DNA of 26,632 bases from DATKPE01 sp035524335 (GTDB lineage: Bacteria > Bacteroidota > Ignavibacteria > UBA10030 > SZUA-254). Below, piece after piece: positions 13,672-21,739 of the stretch (position 1 is the first letter of the stretch; each line of letters opens with the position of its first letter). Under the pieces are notes generated by a model. That model searched no databases. It worked only from the letters and a program-made list of their open reading frames with translations, and had not been told where the DNA came from. The position numbers and the translations under genes are program-made. Location: the NCBI GenBank assembly GCA_035524335.1, contig DATKPE010000059.1:1-26632 (forward strand), given 5' to 3'.

Positions 13672-14922
13672 ATGAAAAAAACATCATTCGTCCTGCTCGC
13701 ATTCATGATCGTCTGCTCGTCCGGGTTCCTGCAGGGGCAGAACAAGGAAGCCCGACTGCGGACCAAGGGATATGTGAACCCCCAGGAAATCGTGTCGCTC
13801 GATTCGACCGTGCGGATGGACCAGGCCCTGACAGTCCTCAATGAACTGAGCAAGCAGTTCGCCGGCAAGATCATCATCGACATCGAAAAGCACCGCCAGC
13901 CGATCGGCGTCTACATCGTGAATCAGCACTGGCGCGACGCGCTCGACCTCATCCTGACGCACAACGGGCTGACCTCGGTCGAGGAACAGGACTACATCCG
14001 GATCATGTCGAGCACCGCCTCCTCCACGGCGGAGGGGCATGCCCCGACGACCGGAAATGCCGAGCCGCCTCCCACGCTCGACAGCAGGGATGTCAGGATT
14101 TCGGCCGTGTTCTTCAATACCAACCTGTCGAAACTGCAGGATTACGGCATCAGCTGGGATTTCTATCGCGCCAACGCGAAGGAACCGGCGATGACCTTCT
14201 ATAATTCGTCCAACATGGGGCGCGGCGATACGACGTCGCCGGTTCCCCCGAGCGGCGGATCGAGCCAGAGCGGCCCGTCCCTCAATACCGCGCTGGCCCT
14301 CATCCAGTCGCCCCCGCAGTTTACGTTTGCGAACATCAACGCGCTCGTCAAATATTTCGGCTCGAACAAACTCGGCGAAGTCGTGACGAGCCCCGAAGTC
14401 ATCGTCCGCGGCGGCCACAAGGGACGGATCCAGGTCGGCCAGGATATTTTCATCTCGACGCGCGATATCGCCGGCAATACCGTCAACCAGCTCTATTCCA
14501 CCGGCAGTATCATCGAAGTCACGCCGATGATCTATACGCAGAGCGATACCGATTTCGTCTATCTCGATCTTTCGATCGAACAAAGCGACGTTGCGGCCGG
14601 ACCGGCAATCGACCGCACCCGGGTGACCACCCATGCCCTCCTCTACGACGGGGAAGAGACGGTGATCGGCGGCCTGGTGACGACCCAGAACCAGGAGACC
14701 CGCGAAGGCGTCCCGATCCTCAAGGATCTGCCGGGATGGTTCTTCGGCCTCCGGTATCTCTTCGGGTCCGAAAGCACCGTGAAAACGAAGAACGAGCTGA
14801 TCATTCTCCTGAAGGCGGAACTCATCCAGCCGATCAGGAACCGGATGGGGCATAAAATGACGGAAGACGAACTGATGAAGCAGAAACGGGCGGAGTACCA
14901 GAAGGAATTCGAGAAGAAATAA
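13672..14922 (+). CDS. pilQ: Short PilQ/GspD-family secretin
   Basis: Secretins form the multimeric outer-membrane channel through which the pilus passes. The 416-residue product begins with a signal peptide (hydrophobic 5-20). An STN/N0-type domain follows (about 42-113, with STVRMDQALTVLNELSK and DALDLILTHNGL), then a Pro/Ser/Thr linker, a fragmentary second periplasmic domain, and the secretin core (about 235-387) with VTSPEVIVRGGHKGRIQVG and the hallmark VPILKDLPGWFFGLRYLF (348-365). It lacks the AMIN domains and multiple N-domains of ordinary PilQ, which is usually 600-900 residues. The C-terminus is a charged helix (393-416) that could dock a pilotin. ATG 13672 has GGAG at 13663-13666; GTG 13666, two codons earlier, is less likely. 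Confidence 0.9.
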   Translation: MKKTSFVLLAFMIVCSSGFLQGQNKEARLRTKGYVNPQEIVSLDSTVRMDQALTVLNELSKQFAGKIIIDIEKHRQPIGVYIVNQHWRDALDLILTHNGLTSVEEQDYIRIMSSTASSTAEGHAPTTGNAEPPPTLDSRDVRISAVFFNTNLSKLQDYGISWDFYRANAKEPAMTFYNSSNMGRGDTTSPVPPSGGSSQSGPSLNTALALIQSPPQFTFANINALVKYFGSNKLGEVVTSPEVIVRGGHKGRIQVGQDIFISTRDIAGNTVNQLYSTGSIIEVTPMIYTQSDTDFVYLDLSIEQSDVAAGPAIDRTRVTTHALLYDGEETVIGGLVTTQNQETREGVPILKDLPGWFFGLRYLFGSESTVKTKNELIILLKAELIQPIRNRMGHKMTEDELMKQKRAEYQKEFEKK

Positions 14923-14967
14923 CGACGCATGCACGGATGACACCCTATAACTCAAGGAACCTGACCC

Positions 14968-16965
14968 ATGACCGCTAAAATATTTTCACTGCTGTCCGTC
15001 CTCGTGCTCGCGCTGGGAATGTGGAGCTGTAAGGATGTTCAGCCCTCCGGTCCGAATAACGGCATTACGACCGTCAAGGTCACCGGAGCGGTGAACGACC
15101 TGGCGACCAACAATCCCGTTCAGAACGCCACGGTCTATCTTCTCGCATCCGGGGCGACCGACTCGATGAAAACCGCGGCGGACGGCCTGTTCAACTTCGA
15201 GGTCAACCTGACCAACGGCAACGCCGTCACCGCCGTGATCACCGTGAAGAAGTTCGGCTATCAGACCTACTCGGTCGGCATCTCGGTTGTCCGGGACACC
15301 GCCGTCAATGTCCTGCTGAAAGTCGATCTCTCCACGTCGGCCATCGTGGCCGGCACGGTGCGCGACAGTGCGACCCTCTATCCGCTGAGGAATTCCACCG
15401 CGCTCCTCTCTCTCCCGGGTTTGGTCGATTCCATGACCACCTCGACCGACGGCAGTTTTGAGCTGATCGCCAATCTCGTCGACAGGGACTCCCTGCCGGT
15501 GACCATGACCATCTATCATGCGGGATACAAGTCACGCCAGCTGACGCTCATGACCCACAAGGGCCAGACACTCGCCCTCGGGAACGTGCTGATGCAGGTC
15601 GACGCTCAGTCGACCATCGCACAGGTGACGGGAAGGGTGTTCGATCACCAGTCGTCCATTCCCCTCATCAACGCGTCGGTCCAGCTGACGACGAGTCTCC
15701 GGGTCGACAGCGTCAACTCCGCCAGCGACGGGTCGTTTTCCTTCAGCATCGACCTCGCCGGCCTGTCGAGCCTTCCGGGTTCGCTGAAGGTGAGCAAGAG
15801 CGGCTACCAGTCGGCCTATACCCAGTTCACCCTCAGTCCGGGCCAGCCCTACGCGGTCAGTATCTATCTCGACCGTGACACGACCACCGGCGTGCGCGAT
15901 TCGGCCGCAACCGGAAGTGCCCATTCCATCGCTTTCATCGGCGAGACGTCCAACGAAATTACCGTCTATGGCGTCGGAGGATCGGAATCGACCATCCTGA
16001 CCTGGGAAGTGCGCGATTCACTCGGTTTCCCGGTCGACTTTGATCACCGGGATACGGTCAACTTCCAGATCGTCGGCACCCCGGTGAACGGCGGCGCCTA
16101 TGTGTCGCCCGCAAGCGCAATCACCAACGCGTCGGGTCGCGTGTCGACCACCGTGAACAGCGGCACTGTCGCGGGTGTCATCCAGTTCATCGCCTCGCTC
16201 CGCCGGAACAGCGACGGCGTCATCATCCAGTCGACGCCGGTCATCATCACCATCGACGCGGGCCTGCCCGACCAGGCGCACTTCACGATCGGCGCCGATC
16301 AGTTCAACTTCCCGGGGTACGACTGGGTCAATCATACCGACGGCATTCTCGTGCAGGTCGGCGATATGTACAGTAACCCGGTGAAACAGAATACGGCGGT
16401 CTATTTCAGCACTACCGGCGGCGTGATCGATGCGTCCGGATTCACCGATGTGCATTCCCATGCGAGCGTCACCCTCTACAGCGGCAATCCGCGGCCGAAC
16501 GACGCGGTGTTCGGCAAGGGATTCGCCTGGGTGAAGGCCCAGACGATCGGTCAGAACTCTGTGACCGTCGTCGACTCGGAACTGATCCTCTTTTCGGGCA
16601 TTTCGATCATCGACAGCCTCAGCACGTTCAGCTTCAACGTGCCGCGCGGCGGAAGCTCGGGCCCGATCAGCTTCGTCGTCGAGGACGAGAATCATAATCC
16701 GCTCAGTCCGGGGACCCATATTACCGTCACCCTCCAGTATACGCCCCCGTCGGGGTCGGATATCAATATGGTGACCAACGGGGACGTCGATGTCACCCTG
16801 GGCGATTATCTCTTCCGCGGACCCGGGACGACCCATTTCACCTTCTTCATCGTCGATCAGACGGTCGGCGGCGTCGGCTCAAAGATTCCGGCGACGGTGA
16901 CGATCACCGTGACGAGCGCGAACGGAAATCCGCCCCCCGTCCAGATTGCCGGGACGATCGGATAA
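14968..16965 (+). CDS. Outer-membrane lipoprotein with three repeated and several Ig-like domains
   Basis: The 665-residue protein starts with a lipoprotein signal: a hydrophobic stretch followed by MWSC, making Cys21 the likely lipidated residue, with Lys-Asp next. Three homologous beta-sandwich units follow (about 33-118, 125-211, 217-302). Each opens with a GxVxDxxTxxPLxNAxV-like strand and contains a D(S)M/VxT..DG.F turn, as in carboxypeptidase-regulatory-like domains. Then come two Ig-like domains (about 316-431 and 433-540) resembling the invasin/Big_1 type (VYGVGGSESTILTWEVRDSLG, then VYFSTTGG), and a last beta-rich domain (548-650). It is the final gene of the pilus operon, 45 bases after the secretin, with AAGGAA 14954-14959 before its start. 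It could be a surface adhesin, a secretin-associated scaffold or a pilotin-like partner. I do not recognise a named family for the whole protein. Confidence 0.8.
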   Translation: MTAKIFSLLSVLVLALGMWSCKDVQPSGPNNGITTVKVTGAVNDLATNNPVQNATVYLLASGATDSMKTAADGLFNFEVNLTNGNAVTAVITVKKFGYQTYSVGISVVRDTAVNVLLKVDLSTSAIVAGTVRDSATLYPLRNSTALLSLPGLVDSMTTSTDGSFELIANLVDRDSLPVTMTIYHAGYKSRQLTLMTHKGQTLALGNVLMQVDAQSTIAQVTGRVFDHQSSIPLINASVQLTTSLRVDSVNSASDGSFSFSIDLAGLSSLPGSLKVSKSGYQSAYTQFTLSPGQPYAVSIYLDRDTTTGVRDSAATGSAHSIAFIGETSNEITVYGVGGSESTILTWEVRDSLGFPVDFDHRDTVNFQIVGTPVNGGAYVSPASAITNASGRVSTTVNSGTVAGVIQFIASLRRNSDGVIIQSTPVIITIDAGLPDQAHFTIGADQFNFPGYDWVNHTDGILVQVGDMYSNPVKQNTAVYFSTTGGVIDASGFTDVHSHASVTLYSGNPRPNDAVFGKGFAWVKAQTIGQNSVTVVDSELILFSGISIIDSLSTFSFNVPRGGSSGPISFVVEDENHNPLSPGTHITVTLQYTPPSGSDINMVTNGDVDVTLGDYLFRGPGTTHFTFFIVDQTVGGVGSKIPATVTITVTSANGNPPPVQIAGTIG

Positions 16966-16990
16966 GATATACTTGCGAAGAGAGGCAGAC

Positions 16991-17023
16991 GGCGCCGTTC
17001 CGGTTGGAACGGCGCTGTTGTTT
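16991..17023 (+). terminator. Rho-independent terminator closing the pilus operon
   Basis: GCGCCGTTCC (16992-17001) pairs perfectly with GGAACGGCGC (17006-17015) around a GGTT loop, with one further G-U pair outside, and TGTTGTTT follows. It lies 26 bases after the lipoprotein stop. It also sits just beyond the stop of the convergent hemL and may block readthrough from both sides, although the T-run suits only the plus strand. Confidence 0.85.
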
Positions 17024-17036
17024 CAGGGGGGAACGC

Positions 17037-18323
17037 TCAGGTGAGCCGGAGGGCTTTCCGGAACGCGCGGACGGTCGTCTCGATGTCGCGCGCGCTGTGC
17101 GCGGCGGAGATGAAGGCCGCTTCGTACTGCGACGGAGGGAGGTAGATCCCCTCCGCCAGCATCGCCCGGAAATAGGAGGCGAACCGTTCTGTGTCCGAAC
17201 TTCTCGCCGAATCGTAGTCCCTGACTTCGGCGTCGGTGAAGAAGACGGTGAACATCGAACCGACCCGGTTGATCACGGAGGGAATGCCGGCCCTCTGGAG
17301 AATGTCGCCGAACGAGTTTTCGAGCGCCGCGCCGCGCGCTTCCAGCGTCGTGTAGAGCGCACGCCGCTCGCGGATCATGCGGAGCATCTCACAGCCGGCC
17401 GCCATCGCCAGCGGATTGCCCGAGAGGGTCCCGGCCTGATAGACCGGCCCGCTCGGCGCGACCATCGACATGATTTCCTTCCTGCCGCCGTATGCACCGA
17501 CCGGCAGTCCTCCGCCGATGATCTTTCCGAGCGTGGTGAGGTCGGGCCTGATGCCGTACAGCTCCTGCGCGCCGCCCGGAGCCACCCTGAATCCCGTCAT
17601 CACCTCGTCGAAGATCAGAACGATCTTCCGCTCACTGCAGATCCGGCGGAGCGATTCCAGAAATCCTTTGCGGGGAGGGATACAGCCCATATTGCCGACC
17701 ACGGGTTCCACGATAATCGCCGCGATCCCGGCCGATGTCCGCTCCACCGCCTCCGCGACCGACGCGGTGTCGTTGTACCGGCAGTTGATCGTCTGGGCGG
17801 CAAGCGCGCCCGGTACGCCGGGGCTGTCGGGGACGCCGTAGGTCATCGCTCCCGAGCCGGCTCTGATCAGGAACGAATCGCCGTGCCCGTGATAACAGCC
17901 TTCGAATTTGATGATGGCCTCCCGGCCGGTGTAGGCCCGCGCGAGCCGGACGGCGCTCATCGTCGCCTCGGTGCCCGAATTCACCATCCGGACCATTTCG
18001 ACCGACGGCACGAGGGTACGGATCATCTCTGCCATGGTGACTTCCAGTTCGGTCGGGGCGCCGAAGCTGGTTCCCTTCCGGGCGGCTTTCGAGACGGCCG
18101 CAACGATCCGGGGGTGGGCATGCCCGAACAGCATCGGACCCCACGAACCGACATAGTCGATGTAGCGGTTCCCGTCGACGTCGGTCATCCGGCTCCCGGA
18201 GGCGGAGGCGATGAATCTCGGGACGGTGCCGACCGATTTGAAGGCTCTGACGGGAGAGTTGACGCCGCCGGGGATCCGGCGCTGGGCCGTGCGGAAAAGT
18301 TTCTGCGAACGCCTGATGGTCAT
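17037..18323 (-). CDS. hemL: Glutamate-1-semialdehyde 2,1-aminomutase
   Basis: HemL is a PLP enzyme that isomerises glutamate-1-semialdehyde to 5-aminolevulinate, the second step of the C5 route to haem. The 428-residue product shows the family start (SQKLFRTAQRRIPGGVNSPVRAF), the GTEATMSAVRLARAYTGR segment, YHGHGDSFL, the cofactor-binding FDEVMTGFR, and the Schiff-base lysine Lys267 in TTLGKIIGGGLPVGAYGG. Length is normal. The presence of HemL shows that 5-aminolevulinate is made from glutamyl-tRNA rather than from glycine and succinyl-CoA. It lies 85 bases downstream of hemB on the same strand, so the two are probably co-transcribed. The ribosome-binding site before ATG 18323 is weak. Confidence 0.97.
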   Translation of the reverse strand: MTIRRSQKLFRTAQRRIPGGVNSPVRAFKSVGTVPRFIASASGSRMTDVDGNRYIDYVGSWGPMLFGHAHPRIVAAVSKAARKGTSFGAPTELEVTMAEMIRTLVPSVEMVRMVNSGTEATMSAVRLARAYTGREAIIKFEGCYHGHGDSFLIRAGSGAMTYGVPDSPGVPGALAAQTINCRYNDTASVAEAVERTSAGIAAIIVEPVVGNMGCIPPRKGFLESLRRICSERKIVLIFDEVMTGFRVAPGGAQELYGIRPDLTTLGKIIGGGLPVGAYGGRKEIMSMVAPSGPVYQAGTLSGNPLAMAAGCEMLRMIRERRALYTTLEARGAALENSFGDILQRAGIPSVINRVGSMFTVFFTDAEVRDYDSARSSDTERFASYFRAMLAEGIYLPPSQYEAAFISAAHSARDIETTVRAFRKALRLT

Positions 18324-18408
18324 TGTGGTAATCCGGTCTGCAAGTGACAGATGGGCACAGGGAATCCGGGCCTGCGGCGCGGAGGTGTGCCGGAAACGGG
18401 ATGCGGGA

Positions 18409-19422
18409 TCAGAGTAACCGGGCGGCGTCCTTGGCGAAGTAGGTGAGGATCAGGTCCGCACCCGCCCGCCGGATGCCGGTGAGCATTTCCATCATGACCC
18501 GTTCCTCGTCGATCCATCCGAGTTTTCCCGCGGCCTTGACCATCGAGAACTCGCCGCTGACGTTGTAGGCGGCGGTCGGCATCATGAAGGTATCCTTGAC
18601 CCGCCGGATGATGTCGAGATAGGGGAGGGCGGGCTTTACCATGACGATGTCGGCGCCTTCCTCGATGTCGGCTTTCACCTCGCGGAGCGCCTCGTCGGAA
18701 TTGGCCGGATCCATCTGGTGCGATCTGCGATCGCCGAATTTCGGGGTGCTTTCCGCGGCTTCCCGGAACGGGCCGTAAAAGCCGGAGGCATATTTCGCCG
18801 CGTAGGACATGATCGGAAGATTGTGAAATCCGTGCCGGTCGAGGAGTGTCCTGATCGCCTGCACCCTGCCGTCGAACATGTCGGACGGCGCAACCATATC
18901 TGCGCCCGCCTGCGCATGGGCGAGCGCCTCCCGGGCGAGAAGGGCGATCGAGGGATCGTTCACGATTTCGTCCCCGCGCACAATGCCGCAGTGGCCGTGG
19001 GAGGTGTATTCGCAGAGGCAGACGTCGGTGATGACGAAAAGGCCCGGGAGTTCCTTCTTGAGCGCCCGGATGGCGCGGGAGATGATGCCGTCGGGGCTGT
19101 AGCCTTCGCTCCCCGTCTCGTCCTTTGATTCGGGAATGCCGAAGAGGATCACTGCGGGAACGCCCAGTTTCAGGAGCGATTCGCATTCGCGGATGAGATT
19201 GTCGATCGAGAGCTGGGCGACGCCGGGCATCGATGAGATCGGGTTTTTCACCTTCTTGCCCGGACAGACGAAAAGCGGATAGATGAGATCGTTCTTCGAA
19301 AGTTCCGTTTCCCGGACCATCGACCGGAGGGTCGGGGTCATGCGGGTGCGCCGGAGCCGGAGAAAATTCCGGTCTGACTGATCTTTACGGGTTTCCCCGG
19401 CTGTCGGTTTCTGTTTAGACAT
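18409..19422 (-). CDS. hemB: Porphobilinogen synthase (5-aminolevulinate dehydratase)
   Basis: HemB condenses two 5-aminolevulinates to porphobilinogen in the cytoplasm. The 337-residue product carries both Schiff-base lysines, Lys210 in SYAAKYASGFYGPFR and Lys263 in VMVKPALPYLD. It also has a complete cysteine-type zinc site, Cys135, Cys137 and Cys145 in DVCLCEYTSHGHCG, so it is a zinc enzyme rather than the magnesium-only form. The RLRRTR...R segment near residues 22-34 is the usual N-terminal arm. GGAG about 10 bases upstream supports ATG 19422. hemL, which makes its substrate, lies directly downstream. Confidence 0.97.
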   Translation of the reverse strand: MSKQKPTAGETRKDQSDRNFLRLRRTRMTPTLRSMVRETELSKNDLIYPLFVCPGKKVKNPISSMPGVAQLSIDNLIRECESLLKLGVPAVILFGIPESKDETGSEGYSPDGIISRAIRALKKELPGLFVITDVCLCEYTSHGHCGIVRGDEIVNDPSIALLAREALAHAQAGADMVAPSDMFDGRVQAIRTLLDRHGFHNLPIMSYAAKYASGFYGPFREAAESTPKFGDRRSHQMDPANSDEALREVKADIEEGADIVMVKPALPYLDIIRRVKDTFMMPTAAYNVSGEFSMVKAAGKLGWIDEERVMMEMLTGIRRAGADLILTYFAKDAARLL

Positions 19423-19488
19423 GATTCAGCTCCAATGGATGATAGGCCAATGTACCAATCCTGCGTCAGATCTACAACATTTCCCGGA

Positions 19489-20289
19489 TCACGGTTTCAG
19501 TCCGGCGAGAAAATCGAGGAGTCGCTCGTTGAATTCCTGGGGGTTCTCGAGATTGCTGAGGTGACCGGCTTTGGGGATGATATGCATTTTCGCACCCGGG
19601 ATCTTTTCCTTCATCGCGGTGGAGGCGGAGACCGGGGTGAGTGTGTCGTTCTTGCCGACCAGGATCAGCGTCGGCACGCGGATCGAGTAGAGCGCCGGGG
19701 TGGTGTCGGTCCGGCCGGCGAGGGCGATGAGGGTGCCGGTGATCGAGCGCGGCGACGTGCGCTCGATCGTCGACCGGATCGTTGAGACAAGTTCCGGATT
19801 GGACGAATAGGTCCCCTTGTAAAACACCCCCTGCAGAAACGGCTCCAGAAATGCGGCGAGCCCTTCCGATCGGACCAGATTGGCCTGCGCCGCGCGGCGG
19901 ATTTTCCCCTCGTTGCCGTCCGCTTCGCTCCGCGTGTCGCAGAGGACGAGCGCCCGGACCCGTTCGGGGTTCCGTTCGGCGGTGCGGAGCGCGATGTACC
20001 CTCCCATCGAAAGGCCGACGAGGACAGCCCGGGAAATCTTCAGGTGATCGAGGAGGGCGATCAGGTCGTCGACGAACAGCTCCACGTTGTACTGGCCGTC
20101 GCCGGTCTCGCTTTTCCCGTGCCCCCGGACATCGTACGTCACCGTGTAATACTTCCCGCACAGCGCTTCGACCTGGGGATCCCACATCCGCTGATCGAAC
20201 GGAAAACCGTGGACGAGGACAACCGGAATGCCGGTTCTCGGCCCGCGGACAGAATATTCGATTCCCGTCTTCTGAATGGTGAGCTTCAT
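19489..20289 (-). CDS. Alpha/beta-fold hydrolase
   Basis: The 266-residue protein has the full catalytic set of the alpha/beta hydrolase fold. The oxyanion-hole segment is HGFPFD (27-32), the nucleophile elbow GLSMGG has Ser94, the acid is Asp215 in GKNDTLTP, and His243 lies in GHLSNLENP. DVRGHGKS (53-60) is also typical. It resembles the 3-oxoadipate enol-lactonase/esterase-like branch, but the substrate cannot be deduced. There is no signal peptide, so it is cytoplasmic. Its ATG overlaps the stop of the hemerythrin gene (ATGA), with AGGAGG seven bases before the start, so translation of the two is coupled. Confidence 0.9.
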   Translation of the reverse strand: MKLTIQKTGIEYSVRGPRTGIPVVLVHGFPFDQRMWDPQVEALCGKYYTVTYDVRGHGKSETGDGQYNVELFVDDLIALLDHLKISRAVLVGLSMGGYIALRTAERNPERVRALVLCDTRSEADGNEGKIRRAAQANLVRSEGLAAFLEPFLQGVFYKGTYSSNPELVSTIRSTIERTSPRSITGTLIALAGRTDTTPALYSIRVPTLILVGKNDTLTPVSASTAMKEKIPGAKMHIIPKAGHLSNLENPQEFNERLLDFLAGLKP

Positions 20290-20762
20290 GTCTGATCCTC
20301 CTGGGAGGGAGTGGATGTGGTGGAACCGGCGACCCGCGCGAGTTCCGACGGCGTGAACCATCGCTCGCAGAGGGGAAATAATTTTCGCTCTTCCGTCCGG
20401 ATATGTTCCTCCAGACGCCGGCCGAATGCGCGCAGAATCTCCTTCAGGCGGGACGGATCCGTGGTCCCGAGCTCTGCCGCGGTCGCCCGCATCCAGGCAT
20501 GATCCTCCGTGAGCTGATGGACCAGTCTCCGGAATTCGGGCGGGGATTTTCCCGCGGCGGCGGGAAAGAGATCCTCTTCCTCGCGCCGGAAATGTTCGCT
20601 CAGCTGTTCCCCGAAGAAGCGGACGACATAGGCCGCCTGCCAGACCGGGTCGTGCGACCAGAGCCGCGGCAGGGCCTGCTCCCCCTGCTGGAGCCGGATC
20701 GCGAGAAGGAGCCCGTCGTGATGATCGCGCGAGAGGGCGTGGAAGGCCGGGTGGCGCTTCAT
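20286..20762 (-). CDS. Hemerythrin-like HHE-domain protein
   Basis: The 158-residue, mostly helical protein has the ligand pattern of a hemerythrin-type di-iron site: His14/His15 in RDHHDG, His57 and Glu61 in HFRREEE, His82 and His88 in HQLTEDH, and His120 and Glu124 in HIRTEE. Such domains bind O2, NO or iron, or sense oxidative and nitrosative stress in the cytoplasm. The start at ATG 20762 overlaps the terC stop by four bases (ATGA); an upstream extension in the same frame is inside terC and lacks family features. It is the middle gene of an overlapping trio with terC and an alpha/beta hydrolase. Its actual ligand is unknown. Confidence 0.88.
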   Translation of the reverse strand: MKRHPAFHALSRDHHDGLLLAIRLQQGEQALPRLWSHDPVWQAAYVVRFFGEQLSEHFRREEEDLFPAAAGKSPPEFRRLVHQLTEDHAWMRATAAELGTTDPSRLKEILRAFGRRLEEHIRTEERKLFPLCERWFTPSELARVAGSTTSTPSQEDQT

Positions 20763-21700
20763 TCCGCCTCTCCCTTCCGCTTCGGCGGGAGGATCACGGA
20801 AAGAGCAACCGACGAGGCGATGAGAAGGAATATGACCACGAGCGAGGTTGAAATCGGTACCGCGATCCACCGTTCTGCGAGCATTTTCACGCCGATGAAC
20901 GAGAGGACGAGCGAGAGGCCGTACTTCAGGAAGCGAAACTGCTGCATGAATCCCGCGACGACGAAGTAGAGCGACCGGAGACCGAGGACGGCGAAGACGT
21001 TCGAAGTGAATATGATGAAGGTGTCGCGGGTGAGCGCGAATATCGCCGGGATCGAATCGGTCGCGAAGGCGATATCGGTCGTCTCGATCATGACGAGGAC
21101 GAGCAGAAGCGGGGTGATCATCCGCCGGCCCCCGACCCGGACCGAAAATTTTCCCTCCATGTAATCTTCGGTGACGGGGAAGAGTTTCCGGGTGAACCGG
21201 AGGAAGGGATTCCGCCCGGGGTCGACCGATACCTCTTTCGCGACGGCGAGCCTGATCGCGGTGACGACGAGGAAGAGCCCCAGGAGGTAGAGGATCCAGT
21301 GGAACCGGGCGACCAGCGCGGCGCCGAGGATGATGAACATGGCGCGCAGGACGATTGCGCTCAGGACGCCCCAGAAGAGGACCTTGTGGTGATCGTGGAG
21401 CGGGACCGCGAAGTAGTTGAAAATGACGATGAAGACGAACACGTTGTCGACGGAGAGCGCCTCTTCGACGAGATATCCGGAGAAGTACTCGTAGCTTTTG
21501 GCGCTTCCGCGGTCAAGCCAGATGAAGACGCCGAAGGCGAAGGCGAGGAGGACCCACATGCCGGTCCAGGCAAGCGCTTCCTTCATCGCCGGGAAATGCG
21601 ACCGCCGCTGTGCGATGCCGAGGTCGATCCCCAGCATCAGCACGATGAAGACATTGAAGAGGATAAGAAGAACGGTGTCGCTCACGCTGTCCCGGATCAC
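20759..21700 (-). CDS. TerC-family integral membrane protein
   Basis: TerC/Alx/YkoY proteins are inner-membrane carriers linked to manganese export and to metallating secreted proteins. The 313-residue product has about eight or nine hydrophobic helices. It shows both family signatures with membrane acidic residues, EEALSVDNVFVF (79-90) and IETTDIAFATDSIPAIFALT (205-224), as well as SNVFAVLGLRSLYF (233-246). The annotated start is GTG 21700; GTG 21685 is an alternative and neither has a clear ribosome-binding site. A stable hairpin ends two bases before GTG 21700. Many relatives follow a manganese riboswitch (yybP-ykoY), but the 39-base gap to gltA is too short for one. Its stop overlaps the next start. 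Confidence 0.93.
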   Translation of the reverse strand: MIRDSVSDTVLLILFNVFIVLMLGIDLGIAQRRSHFPAMKEALAWTGMWVLLAFAFGVFIWLDRGSAKSYEYFSGYLVEEALSVDNVFVFIVIFNYFAVPLHDHHKVLFWGVLSAIVLRAMFIILGAALVARFHWILYLLGLFLVVTAIRLAVAKEVSVDPGRNPFLRFTRKLFPVTEDYMEGKFSVRVGGRRMITPLLLVLVMIETTDIAFATDSIPAIFALTRDTFIIFTSNVFAVLGLRSLYFVVAGFMQQFRFLKYGLSLVLSFIGVKMLAERWIAVPISTSLVVIFLLIASSVALSVILPPKRKGEAE

Positions 21701-21702
21701 GA

Positions 21703-21727
21703 CGGACCGTCCCGGGGGGACGGCCCG
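21703..21727 (-). other. G+C-rich hairpin between gltA and terC
   Basis: GGACCGTCCC (21704-21713) and GGGACGGCCC (21717-21726) form a ten-pair stem, one a G-U in the minus-strand RNA, with a CCC loop in that RNA and a further outer C-G pair. It lies 13 bases past the gltA stop and directly before the terC start. No T-run follows, so it may be an imperfect terminator, a 3'-end stabiliser or a translational block. Confidence 0.55.
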
Positions 21728-21739
21728 CCGGTAAGTTGT

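Noticed and set aside
17004..18347. A 447-codon plus-strand open frame opposite hemL
   Set aside because: hemL on the minus strand is certain from its PLP lysine and family segments; the plus frame also starts within the terminator at 16991-17023.
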